Under the pieces are notes generated by a model that had not been told where the DNA came from, did no database searches, and saw only the letters and a program-made list of their open reading frames with translations. A DNA stretch of 64,000 nucleotides from Nocardia transvalensis (GTDB lineage Bacteria > Actinomycetota > Actinomycetes > Mycobacteriales > Mycobacteriaceae). Location of the stretch: the NCBI RefSeq assembly GCF_015477765.1, contig NZ_JADLQQ010000009.1, positions 1-64,000 of the forward strand, read 5' to 3'. Positions 49,989 through 57,877 of the stretch are shown piece by piece (positions within the stretch are counted from its first letter, which is position 1; each line of letters starts with the position of its first letter). Both the position numbers and the translations under genes were made by a program.

Positions 49989-51770
49989 ATGAAGTCGATT
50001 GTCGATTGGCTGGTGGAGCCGAATCCCGACGGAGCGCTCAGACTGTACGAGGGGCGGCAGTGGGTGCCGACCGGCTATCCGTCACTGGCGCGTGAGGCGC
50101 TCGGGGCAGCTACTCTGATGCGGGGCACGGGGATTCGCAAGGGCGATCGGGTGGCGATAATCCTGCCCACCGGCCTGGATTTCGTTCGCTACTTCTACGG
50201 AATGCTTGCCATGGGGGCGATTCCGACGGTCATCGCTCCGCCGGGCCTGCACGGTACCGCGAATTATCCGGAACATGTGGCGGCGCTGCTGCGCGTCCTC
50301 GACCCCCGGGCCGTGGTCGCCGAGGCCTCGACCTTTGCCGTCCTGCCCGATTGGCCGAGTTGGTCGAGGCGGGAACCGGTGCGGCTCGATACGTCCGAGG
50401 CCGTGGCGGACGGTACCGACGCCACCATCGATCCCGCTCTGGGCGAGGACATCTCGATCATCCAGTTCACCTCGGGCTCGATGAGCTCGCCGAATGCGGT
50501 GCGGCTGAGCGCCGATGCGGTCATCGCTCATATCGAGATGATGAGGTTGGCGTTCCGCATCGGGCTGGACGAATACCGCGACTCGTGGGGTTCGTGGTTG
50601 CCGATGCACCACGACATGGGTCTGATCGGTACCCTCGTGGCGCCGGTCGCGCACGGCAGGAACCTCTGGCTGTTGCGGCCCGAGCAGTTCGTCCGGCGGC
50701 CCCTGCTGTGGCTGGAGATGTTCGGTCGGCACGGCGTGAACCACTCGGGCTCACCGAATTTCGCGCTGGAGCGGGTCGTGCGGCTGGTGCGGCCGAACGA
50801 CCTGACGGGCATGGACTTCTCGACCTGGCGCACGCTGTCCATCGGATCGGACCGGATCAATCTCGGTGTGCTGCGGGCCCTGTACGAACTGCTGGCGCCC
50901 TTCGGGCTGCGCCCGCAGACCCTGATGCCGGGTTACGGCATGGCCGAGGCCACCGTCGGCGTATCCACCTCCGGCCCCGAGGAGACGCCGCACGCGCTGC
51001 TGGTGGACGGAACGAAGCTGCGCCACGGAGGCGAAGTCTCGGTGCTGGCGCGGGAGACGTTGGACAGCGCGATCGCGGCGGGCCCGGATGAGGTGCGGGT
51101 GGTCGGCTGCGGCGCGCCGCTGCCGGGTGCTCGCATCCTGGTGGCCGACGAGAACGGCGAGCTGCTACCGGACCGCCGGATCGGCGAACTCGTTGTCGAA
51201 TCACCCGCGATGTTCAGTGGATACCTGCGAGACGAGACACCCGCCCGGCCTGCCGACGGCCGCCGTCGGCACTACACCGGCGATCTCGGCTTCCTGTGTG
51301 ACGGTCAGGTGTACGTGCTGGGGCGGATGGGCAATTCGGTGAAGATCAACGGCAACATCCTCACCGCCGAGGATGTCGAGATCGCGGTGGCGGATCGCCT
51401 GGATCTGCCCCACGACAAGGTGATCGCGATCCTGCGAGATCTCGACGAACCCGGTGCGGCGGCCGCGCTGCTGATCTTCCATCAGAGCGTGCCACCGGAA
51501 CGGGTGGAGGCGGCATTGGCCGCACTGAACCGCCTGGGGCTGCCGTCCGATCGAGCCGCGCTGGCCGTGATGCCCCCGCGAGGGGTGCCGCGGACCACCA
51601 GCGGCAAACCCAGGCGGGTCGAGCTGTGGCGGCTGCTGGAAACCGGTGCCATCACCGCAAAGGTGTGCCATCTCGGCGCTCGCTCGCCGCTGCGGGAGTC
51701 CTGGGATGGCGGCGGCCCGGAGGCGAGAACGGTTGGGCACCAAGGGATTACACCTCGAACCCCGGCGTGA
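49989..51770 (+). CDS. Acyl-AMP ligase, FAAL-like (ANL superfamily)
   Basis: The 593-aa adenylating enzyme has the P-loop-like FTSGSMSSPNAVRLS (residues 160-174; the Lys of typical TSGTTGxPKG is replaced), WLPMHHDMGLIG, MPGYGMAEATVG, HYTGDLGFL, VKINGNILTAEDVE and the C-terminal TTSGKPRRVEL with the catalytic Lys. The HHDMGLIG and GYGMAEATVG motifs are those of fatty-acyl-AMP ligases that hand acyl groups to an ACP or PKS. ATG 49989 has GAGGGG upstream. It probably activates a starter acid for the PKS/ACP genes of cluster D. Confidence 0.87.
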   Translation: MKSIVDWLVEPNPDGALRLYEGRQWVPTGYPSLAREALGAATLMRGTGIRKGDRVAIILPTGLDFVRYFYGMLAMGAIPTVIAPPGLHGTANYPEHVAALLRVLDPRAVVAEASTFAVLPDWPSWSRREPVRLDTSEAVADGTDATIDPALGEDISIIQFTSGSMSSPNAVRLSADAVIAHIEMMRLAFRIGLDEYRDSWGSWLPMHHDMGLIGTLVAPVAHGRNLWLLRPEQFVRRPLLWLEMFGRHGVNHSGSPNFALERVVRLVRPNDLTGMDFSTWRTLSIGSDRINLGVLRALYELLAPFGLRPQTLMPGYGMAEATVGVSTSGPEETPHALLVDGTKLRHGGEVSVLARETLDSAIAAGPDEVRVVGCGAPLPGARILVADENGELLPDRRIGELVVESPAMFSGYLRDETPARPADGRRRHYTGDLGFLCDGQVYVLGRMGNSVKINGNILTAEDVEIAVADRLDLPHDKVIAILRDLDEPGAAAALLIFHQSVPPERVEAALAALNRLGLPSDRAALAVMPPRGVPRTTSGKPRRVELWRLLETGAITAKVCHLGARSPLRESWDGGGPEARTVGHQGITPRTPA

Positions 51771-51818
51771 CAGGGGCGCTGCGGGACCGCCGGTCGAGTT
51801 CTTGATGGGCAGTCGGGT

Positions 51819-51853
51819 AGAGGAGCTCCGACGGGGCTCAGCAGAGCTCCTCT
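51819..51853. terminator. Hairpin between convergent genes
   Basis: Perfect 10-bp stem AGAGGAGCTC / GAGCTCCTCT with a 15-nt loop, in the 301-nt spacer (51771-52071) between the ligase and the STAND regulator. It probably acts in both directions. Nothing else is recognised in this spacer. Confidence 0.6.
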
Positions 51854-52071
51854 CCCGCGCCCCCCGCGCGTCCCCCCTCGGCCGCACCGACGATGCGTCT
51901 GGGCGGACCGTCATATGCAGCGGCGCACCCCTCGACCGCAGCTGTGAGGTGGCTGGTCTCCGGCGCCCGGCTCGAGACCAATCGGCTGAGCACTGTTCAA
52001 GTTACGAGCAGACAGGCGGACGCGTCTACGGCCTACGGCCGCCGTACGCTGTGAATTCCCAGGTCAGCGGC

Positions 52072-55000
52072 CTACGAAGATTTTTCCGGACCGGAACTAT
52101 TGCATCCCGGAACGACGAGCGTGGAGAGATATGCCGCGGCGGACTCGGTTTCGCTGGTGCCGAGGCGCTGGTAGATCGCCAGCGCCTCCTTCAACTCGAT
52201 CTTTGCGGTCATCCGGTCGCCGAGGCGTGCCCGGCACCGGGCAGATCCGTCCAGCGCCCGAGCCTGCTGCAGCAAATCGTCTATGCGGCGTGCAAGACGT
52301 AGCGCGTCACCGTAGATCTCCAAGGCTTGCTGGGGATCCCCGGATTCGGCCGACAGCGCACCCAGCCGGTTGAGCGCCTCGACCTCGCCGTAGCGATGGC
52401 CGATTTCCCGCGAGATCGCCAACGCTCGCCACAACAGATCGTCGGCGGCCGGGTGGTCTCCGGTCAGGCAGTACACCCAACCGAGGTTGCTCAACGCCTC
52501 GGCCTCACCGAGCCGGTTGCCGGTCTCCTCGTAGATCGCCAGCGCGTGCCGGATCAGATCGGCCGCCTGCGTGTACTCCCCGGTCAGATATCGCACCCTG
52601 CCCAGGTTGTTGAGGGCGGAGGCTTCACCCGCACTGTTGCCGATGTCGTGGTAGATCTCGGCGGACAGTTCCATCACCTCGGCTGCGGCGTCATAGCCGC
52701 CGGTCAGCATCCGCACCCACCCCATGTTGTTGAGAACGAAGGCCTCACTCGAACGGTTGCCGGAGTCGCGGCAGATCGCCAGCGCCCGCTCCATCAGCTC
52801 GTATCCGGTCGGGTAGTCACCGGAGGAGTGATACACCCAGGCCTCTCCCATGAGGGCATAGGCCTCGTCGGACGGGCGGCCCGTCTCGTGGTACAGAATC
52901 GCCGCCTGCCGCAACGCATCCGCTGCGGCCGAATAATCGCCGATCAGGCACCGCACCCAGCCCAGATTCTGGAGCGCGCCGGCCGCACCGTAGCGGTTGC
53001 CGACCTCGGTGAAGATGGTCAGCGCCCGCTGTGCCAGATCGATCGCGGCCGCGTAGTCGCCCATCAGATGGCGCACCCAGGACAGGCCCTTGAGAGTGAA
53101 CCCCTCGGCGGCCCGGTCGCCGATCTCGTCACAGATCGCCCGCACCTGTTCCAGCACATCGGCAGCTACCGCAAAGTCACCGGCCAGATACCGAACCCGG
53201 GACAGGGTTCGCAGGGCGGAGATTCGGTCGGCCGGATCATCGATCTCGCCGTGGCGCGTGATGACCCGCTGCAGCAGTTCGGCCGCGGTCGAATAGTCAT
53301 CGGTGAGATATCCCGCCGAACCGAGATCCCGCAGCGGGAATTCTCCGGCGGTGCGGTCGTTGATCGTGTCCGCGGCGACCGCCGCGCGTTGATGAAACTC
53401 GACGGCGTTCTGCCATGGGCCGTGCAGGCGCAGCTCGTCGGCGAGCGCGTTGGTCAGTGCAACCGCATGAGACAGCTGGTCGTTCGACGCGGCGTATTCC
53501 AGACAGGCCAACAGATTCGCGCGCTCGATCCGCATCCACGCCAGGGCCGAGGCATAGGTGGACAGGTCCGGTGCCGGCCCGGACGGGGAGTCGGACGACG
53601 ATTGGGCGGCGCGGTGCGGGCGTACGGCAATGCCGGCGGTGGTCTCGTAGTAGCCGAGCAGCCGGTCGACGGCTCGGGCGCGGTCGTCGGGCGGGTCCTC
53701 GTGGGCCACCGTGCGTGCGTACTCGCGCACCAGATCGTGGAAACCGTAACGGCCGGGCGCGGTTTCGTCGATCAGGTGCTCGGTGTACAGGGCCTCGAGG
53801 TCGCGACGAGCCGCGTCGACCGGAATGTCGTTCAGGGCGGCCACGGCATAGGCGTCGAAGGCGGTGCCAGGGTGCAGACCCAATCGGCGGAACAACTGTT
53901 GCCGCTCCGGCGGCAGCGCGTCGTAGGACATGCCGAAGGAGGCGCGGACCGCGCGCTGGCCGACATCGAGCTCGCCGAGCCGGTCCTGGGCCGTCGCGAA
54001 CTGGGCGGCCAGGTCGGCGATGGTCCACGCGGGGTGGTGGGCCAGGCGGCCGGCCAGCAGCACGATCGCCAGGGGGAGGTACCCGCACAGCCGGACGATC
54101 TCGGCGACCGCCGCGGCCTCGCTGCCGGTCGGAGTGCGTTGTGCGAGACGGCAGAACAGGGCCGCGGCGTTGTCGGGTTCCAACATGTCCAGCGGTAGCG
54201 GCAGAGCGCCGTCGAGGGCGACCAGGCGGCGGCGACTCGTGATCAACGTCAGGCACTCGGGCCCGGCCGGGAGCAACGGTTCGATCTGGGCGAGATCGCG
54301 GGCGTCGTCGAGCACCAGCAACACCCGCTTATCGGCGACACGGTCTCGCCACAGATCTCGGCGCCCGTCGAGTGAGTTGGGAATATGGCCGGGACCGATG
54401 CCGAGATCGGTGAGCAGCCTGGCCAGCACGTCGAAGGGATCGGCCGCGGCCTGCCCGGGGGTGTAGGCGTTCAATTCGACGAAGAAGCGGCCATCGGGGA
54501 ACCGGTCGGACAACAGGTGCGCCGCGCGGGTGACCAGCGCGGTCTTGCCGACGCCGGGCATGCCGTCGACCGTGTGAATGGACACGACCCGGCCCGGCGT
54601 CGCCGCATCGAGGATGCGTCGCAACTCGGCGTCGCGGCCCACGAACGTGTGGGTGTCGCGTCGCAGCGCGGTCGTCACCGTCGGCCGGGGCGCGGCCGCG
54701 GCGGCACCGACCGTGCCATGGCGGCCGGTTCTGGTCGGCAGGGCCTGCAGTCGTGCCGAATCCACTTCCGTGCGGGCAGCTTTCCACAGGTGGCGCCACA
54801 TTTCGAGGTCCGCCAGGTCCCGGGGCAGGGGGGTGGGCCCGGCCTCGGCCGATTCGATCAGCGTGAGAAGCACCGGCACGAGAGGTTCGAATCGCGCCGG
54901 CACATTGCGGCCTGCCCGCCAATCGCTGATCCGCTGCAGCGACACACCGCGACGGGAGCCTCTGGGGTTGGCGGCCCGCATTCGGGCCGCCGCCGCTGCC

Positions 55001-55128
55001 GCAATGCGCTCCAGCGTCGGATTACCGGCGGCGGCGCACAGCGTTGCGAGTTTGGTGGCGAACAGAGCCCGCGCCGAGTTACGGTCGCCGCGAGATCCAG
55101 ACGTCGCGGCAACCGTCTCGGCCGACAT
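52072..55128 (-). CDS. STAND-family regulator: N-terminal HTH, NB-ARC NTPase, TPR array (AfsR-like)
   Basis: The 1018-aa protein has three parts. The N-terminal ~130 residues include an HTH-like segment (LERIAAAAAARMRA, GVSLQRISDWRAGRNVPA). The NB-ARC-type P-loop NTPase (VDGMPGVGKTALV near residue 190; Walker B RVLLVLDDARD; GYLPLAIVLLAGRL sensor region; YDALPPERQQLFRRL winged helix) extends to ~520. About ten 40-residue tetratricopeptide repeats of the form NLGWVRxLxGDY-AA-D follow to the end. Such proteins are nucleotide-dependent activators of secondary metabolism in actinomycetes. ATG 55170 is an alternative start. Same strand as the MmpL/ACP operon upstream. Confidence 0.85.
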   Translation of the reverse strand: MSAETVAATSGSRGDRNSARALFATKLATLCAAAGNPTLERIAAAAAARMRAANPRGSRRGVSLQRISDWRAGRNVPARFEPLVPVLLTLIESAEAGPTPLPRDLADLEMWRHLWKAARTEVDSARLQALPTRTGRHGTVGAAAAAPRPTVTTALRRDTHTFVGRDAELRRILDAATPGRVVSIHTVDGMPGVGKTALVTRAAHLLSDRFPDGRFFVELNAYTPGQAAADPFDVLARLLTDLGIGPGHIPNSLDGRRDLWRDRVADKRVLLVLDDARDLAQIEPLLPAGPECLTLITSRRRLVALDGALPLPLDMLEPDNAAALFCRLAQRTPTGSEAAAVAEIVRLCGYLPLAIVLLAGRLAHHPAWTIADLAAQFATAQDRLGELDVGQRAVRASFGMSYDALPPERQQLFRRLGLHPGTAFDAYAVAALNDIPVDAARRDLEALYTEHLIDETAPGRYGFHDLVREYARTVAHEDPPDDRARAVDRLLGYYETTAGIAVRPHRAAQSSSDSPSGPAPDLSTYASALAWMRIERANLLACLEYAASNDQLSHAVALTNALADELRLHGPWQNAVEFHQRAAVAADTINDRTAGEFPLRDLGSAGYLTDDYSTAAELLQRVITRHGEIDDPADRISALRTLSRVRYLAGDFAVAADVLEQVRAICDEIGDRAAEGFTLKGLSWVRHLMGDYAAAIDLAQRALTIFTEVGNRYGAAGALQNLGWVRCLIGDYSAAADALRQAAILYHETGRPSDEAYALMGEAWVYHSSGDYPTGYELMERALAICRDSGNRSSEAFVLNNMGWVRMLTGGYDAAAEVMELSAEIYHDIGNSAGEASALNNLGRVRYLTGEYTQAADLIRHALAIYEETGNRLGEAEALSNLGWVYCLTGDHPAADDLLWRALAISREIGHRYGEVEALNRLGALSAESGDPQQALEIYGDALRLARRIDDLLQQARALDGSARCRARLGDRMTAKIELKEALAIYQRLGTSETESAAAYLSTLVVPGCNSSGPEKSS

Positions 55129-55238
55129 CCCGGAGAACCTTGACGACACAGGCGTCCCTATCACGGTCATTGCTGTTCATGAACCACTCTGCCCCTGACT
55201 GGTTCGTCCGGCAACCTGCAAGAGGGCTTGGTAATGCT

Positions 55239-57575
55239 TCAGGGCCTCCCGGACGGCCACCAGTTCCATCGGCCCAACAACTTCATCACCGCGGGCACGA
55301 TGACGATCCGTACCAGCGTCGCGTCGAGTGCGACGGCGACGGCCAGGCCGATACCCATTTGCTGCATGATCATGTTTCCGGCCAGCCCGAACGCCCCGAA
55401 CACGACGATCATGAGGATGGCGGCGCCGGTGATGAGCGGTGCGGTGCGGGCCATACCTCGCGCCACGGCGAGCTGATTGTCCCCGCTCGCCAGGTATTCC
55501 TCACGGACCCGGTTCAACAGGAACACCTCGTAATCGGTACTCAAGCCGATGATCATGGCCAGGACCAGCGGTGGGACGAAGGAGACCAGATAACCGGAGT
55601 GGTCGAACACCCCGTCGTGCAGCCACCCGTACTGGAAGATCATCACCAGCACGCCGAATATCGCTCCCACCGAAAGCAGGTTCATCGCAATCGCTTTCAG
55701 CGGCAGGAACACCGAACGGAACGACAACAACAGCACGATGTACACCGCGGCCAGCATCAGAACGAGCACCAGTACCAGCTTGTCCGCGATCACCTGGTTC
55801 ACGTCCTCCGCGCGGGAGGTCTGACCACCCACGTCGGCCGTCAGCGGTGGCGGCAGCTGCCCAGCCCGGTCGACGACCTTGCCCAGCAGCTCCCGCGTCG
55901 CCGGATCGGCGGGAGGCTGTGCGGTGACGATCTCGGCGACGAACAGGTGCCCGTCGGCGGGGACGAAGTACCGCACACCCTGTTGCGCGTCGGACGGCAG
56001 CCGATCGAACGCCGCCGGTTGCAGGGCGGCGAACGGATTCGTCGGCGAGACCTGCCGCAGCACCGTCATCGCCGAGTTCACCGTCTGCACGTTCGGCAGT
56101 GCCGCGACATCGTCGACGAAGCGGGTCAGCTCGTCCGCCACGACCGGATCGGCCAGCGGCGCCGGGGTGCTGACGACGACCTGGATCGGCAGCGTGGCGC
56201 CCGGCCCGAATTGGTCGGCGGCGTACTCGAAGCCGGTACGTACCGGTGACGATGCCGGCAGCATGCGCGGGTCCGGCACCGACAACGACATGTTCAGCGC
56301 CGGAATCGCGAGCAGCACGAGAACGGCGGCCCCCGCGGTCAAGGAGATCACCGGCCGCCGCATCACGCCCAGCGCGGTCCGATACCAGCGGTTCTCGGCC
56401 AGTTCGGCGTCGGAGGCCGATTCCGTGCCGCCGAGCCGGGCGGGCAACCGCACGGCGCCCCGGTTGATCCGGTCGCCGAGCAGGTGGAGCAGCACCGGCA
56501 TGAGCACGATGCAGACCAGCACCCCGAGCGCCACCACCAGTGCGGCACCCGCGGCGATCGACACGATCGCATTCAACGGCACCACGTACAGCGCCGTCGC
56601 GCCGACGACGATCGTCACGCCCGAGACGATGACGGTATGTCCCGCCGTGGCCAGGGTGATGGGGACGGCCGTGCGCACCGGCTGCCCGGCGGCGAGTTCC
56701 TCCTTGAAGCGTTTGATCATGATCAGCGAGTAGTCCACCCCGACGCCGATCCCGAGCATGAGCACGACGTTCTGGACGAAGATGGACAACTCGACGTGCC
56801 GGGCGACGGCACCGACGATGCCGAGGCCGAAGATGACGACGGTCAACGTGGCAGCCATCGCGGCGCAGACGGCGACCACACTCCGAAACAGCAACAGCAG
56901 CACGAGCGCGACGAGCGGAAGGGCGATCGCCTCGGCGCGGATCATGCTGATCGCCGAGTCTTCGTTGATCGCGCCCTGGTAGGCCTGCACATTCACCAGC
57001 GAGACATCGAGTCCGCGAGATTCGAAGCGATCGACCAGATCCTTTTGTATCGCGGGCAGAACCTTGGTCGCCTCGTCATCGCCGAGCCCGGATCCGATGG
57101 AGGTCACCACCGTCGCGCGGTCCTTGCCGAGGAAGGCTCCCCTGGCCAGCGGTGACAGCGTGCTCCATCCGAAACTGCTCTGTACGCGCAGCCGGGGATC
57201 GGAGCGCACCTGTTCGAAGGCCTCGCGAGTGCGCTGGTCGAATGCGGGGGAATCAGCGGTGTTCTCGCGATCGTGGACCACGAGTACGGCCGTGGTCGCC
57301 CCGCGTCCGTGCAACCCCTCGGCCAGGAGTTCGCGCACCGCGACCGTTCCCGACCCGGCGACGTCCCAGCCACCGCTGCGCAATGTTCCGGTGACCGAAG
57401 CCGCGCTCACCGCACCGATGCCGAGCAGGAGCACCCAGACCACCAGGATCCGCCATCTGTGGCGCTCGGCGAAGTTCGACACCGCCGTCGGCCAGCCCGA
57501 TCGACCGAAGCCGGGGGAAGGTCCGCCGCCCTCGGAATCGTGCGCCGCGGGTGCGGTGCCGGGCCGACCCGGCAT
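55239..57575 (-). CDS. MmpL-family RND transporter
   Basis: The 778-aa membrane protein has the MMPL duplicated topology: TM1 (ILVVWVLLLGIGAVSAAS), an extracytoplasmic loop, TM2-6 (PLVALVLLLLFRSVVAV, MLGIGVGVDYSLIMIKR), and the same pattern in the second half (VYIVLLLSFRSVFLPLKAI, MIIGLSTDYEVFLLNRVREE). The Asp-Tyr pairs in GVDYS and STDYE are the conserved proton-relay sites of mycobacterial MmpL proteins. It likely exports the cluster D lipid or polyketide across the membrane. The ATG overlaps the ACP stop by one base (TGATG). Confidence 0.9.
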   Translation of the reverse strand: MPGRPGTAPAAHDSEGGGPSPGFGRSGWPTAVSNFAERHRWRILVVWVLLLGIGAVSAASVTGTLRSGGWDVAGSGTVAVRELLAEGLHGRGATTAVLVVHDRENTADSPAFDQRTREAFEQVRSDPRLRVQSSFGWSTLSPLARGAFLGKDRATVVTSIGSGLGDDEATKVLPAIQKDLVDRFESRGLDVSLVNVQAYQGAINEDSAISMIRAEAIALPLVALVLLLLFRSVVAVCAAMAATLTVVIFGLGIVGAVARHVELSIFVQNVVLMLGIGVGVDYSLIMIKRFKEELAAGQPVRTAVPITLATAGHTVIVSGVTIVVGATALYVVPLNAIVSIAAGAALVVALGVLVCIVLMPVLLHLLGDRINRGAVRLPARLGGTESASDAELAENRWYRTALGVMRRPVISLTAGAAVLVLLAIPALNMSLSVPDPRMLPASSPVRTGFEYAADQFGPGATLPIQVVVSTPAPLADPVVADELTRFVDDVAALPNVQTVNSAMTVLRQVSPTNPFAALQPAAFDRLPSDAQQGVRYFVPADGHLFVAEIVTAQPPADPATRELLGKVVDRAGQLPPPLTADVGGQTSRAEDVNQVIADKLVLVLVLMLAAVYIVLLLSFRSVFLPLKAIAMNLLSVGAIFGVLVMIFQYGWLHDGVFDHSGYLVSFVPPLVLAMIIGLSTDYEVFLLNRVREEYLASGDNQLAVARGMARTAPLITGAAILMIVVFGAFGLAGNMIMQQMGIGLAVAVALDATLVRIVIVPAVMKLLGRWNWWPSGRP

Positions 57576-57847
57576 CAGGCGTTTCCGGGCGCGATGGTGT
57601 CCGATGACAACAGCGCGATCACCAGATCGACGGCGTCGCCGATGGTGCGCACGTCGACCAGCTCCTCAGGGTTGACGGTCCGCCCCAGATGGCCTTCGAG
57701 CAGCTCGATGAGGTCGACGAAGTCGATGGAGGTCATACCGAGATCGTCTCGCAGATCGATCTGCTCGTCGCTCAGTTCCTCCTGGGGGATCTCGAGAGTT
57801 TCGCTGAGCATCGCCACGACCCGCTCGCGAATGAGATTGCGATCCAT
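57575..57847 (-). CDS. Free-standing acyl carrier protein
   Basis: The 90-aa acidic ACP has the phosphopantetheine site DLGMTSIDFVDLIELLE with Ser40. It has the four-helix ACP layout and is distinct from fatty-acid AcpM in lacking its long tail. A strong GAGGAGGA precedes ATG 57847. It lies between the ThDP-type enzyme (30-nt gap) and MmpL (1-nt overlap) in one operon and is a natural acceptor for the FAAL-like ligase or a donor to the PKS. Confidence 0.92.
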   Translation of the reverse strand: MDRNLIRERVVAMLSETLEIPQEELSDEQIDLRDDLGMTSIDFVDLIELLEGHLGRTVNPEELVDVRTIGDAVDLVIALLSSDTIAPGNA

Positions 57848-57877
57848 GATTCCTCCTCGGTCTTCGCCACGCGGCTG

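Noticed and set aside
52400..53320. Regular ~120-nt repeats resembling a repeat array or CRISPR
   Set aside because: Repeats are in frame and encode TPR units; no short conserved repeat with unique spacers and no cas genes.
52327..54198. 623-aa plus-strand frame with repetitive sequence
   Set aside because: It is the antisense image of the TPR repeats in the STAND regulator; the repetition comes from the coding strand.
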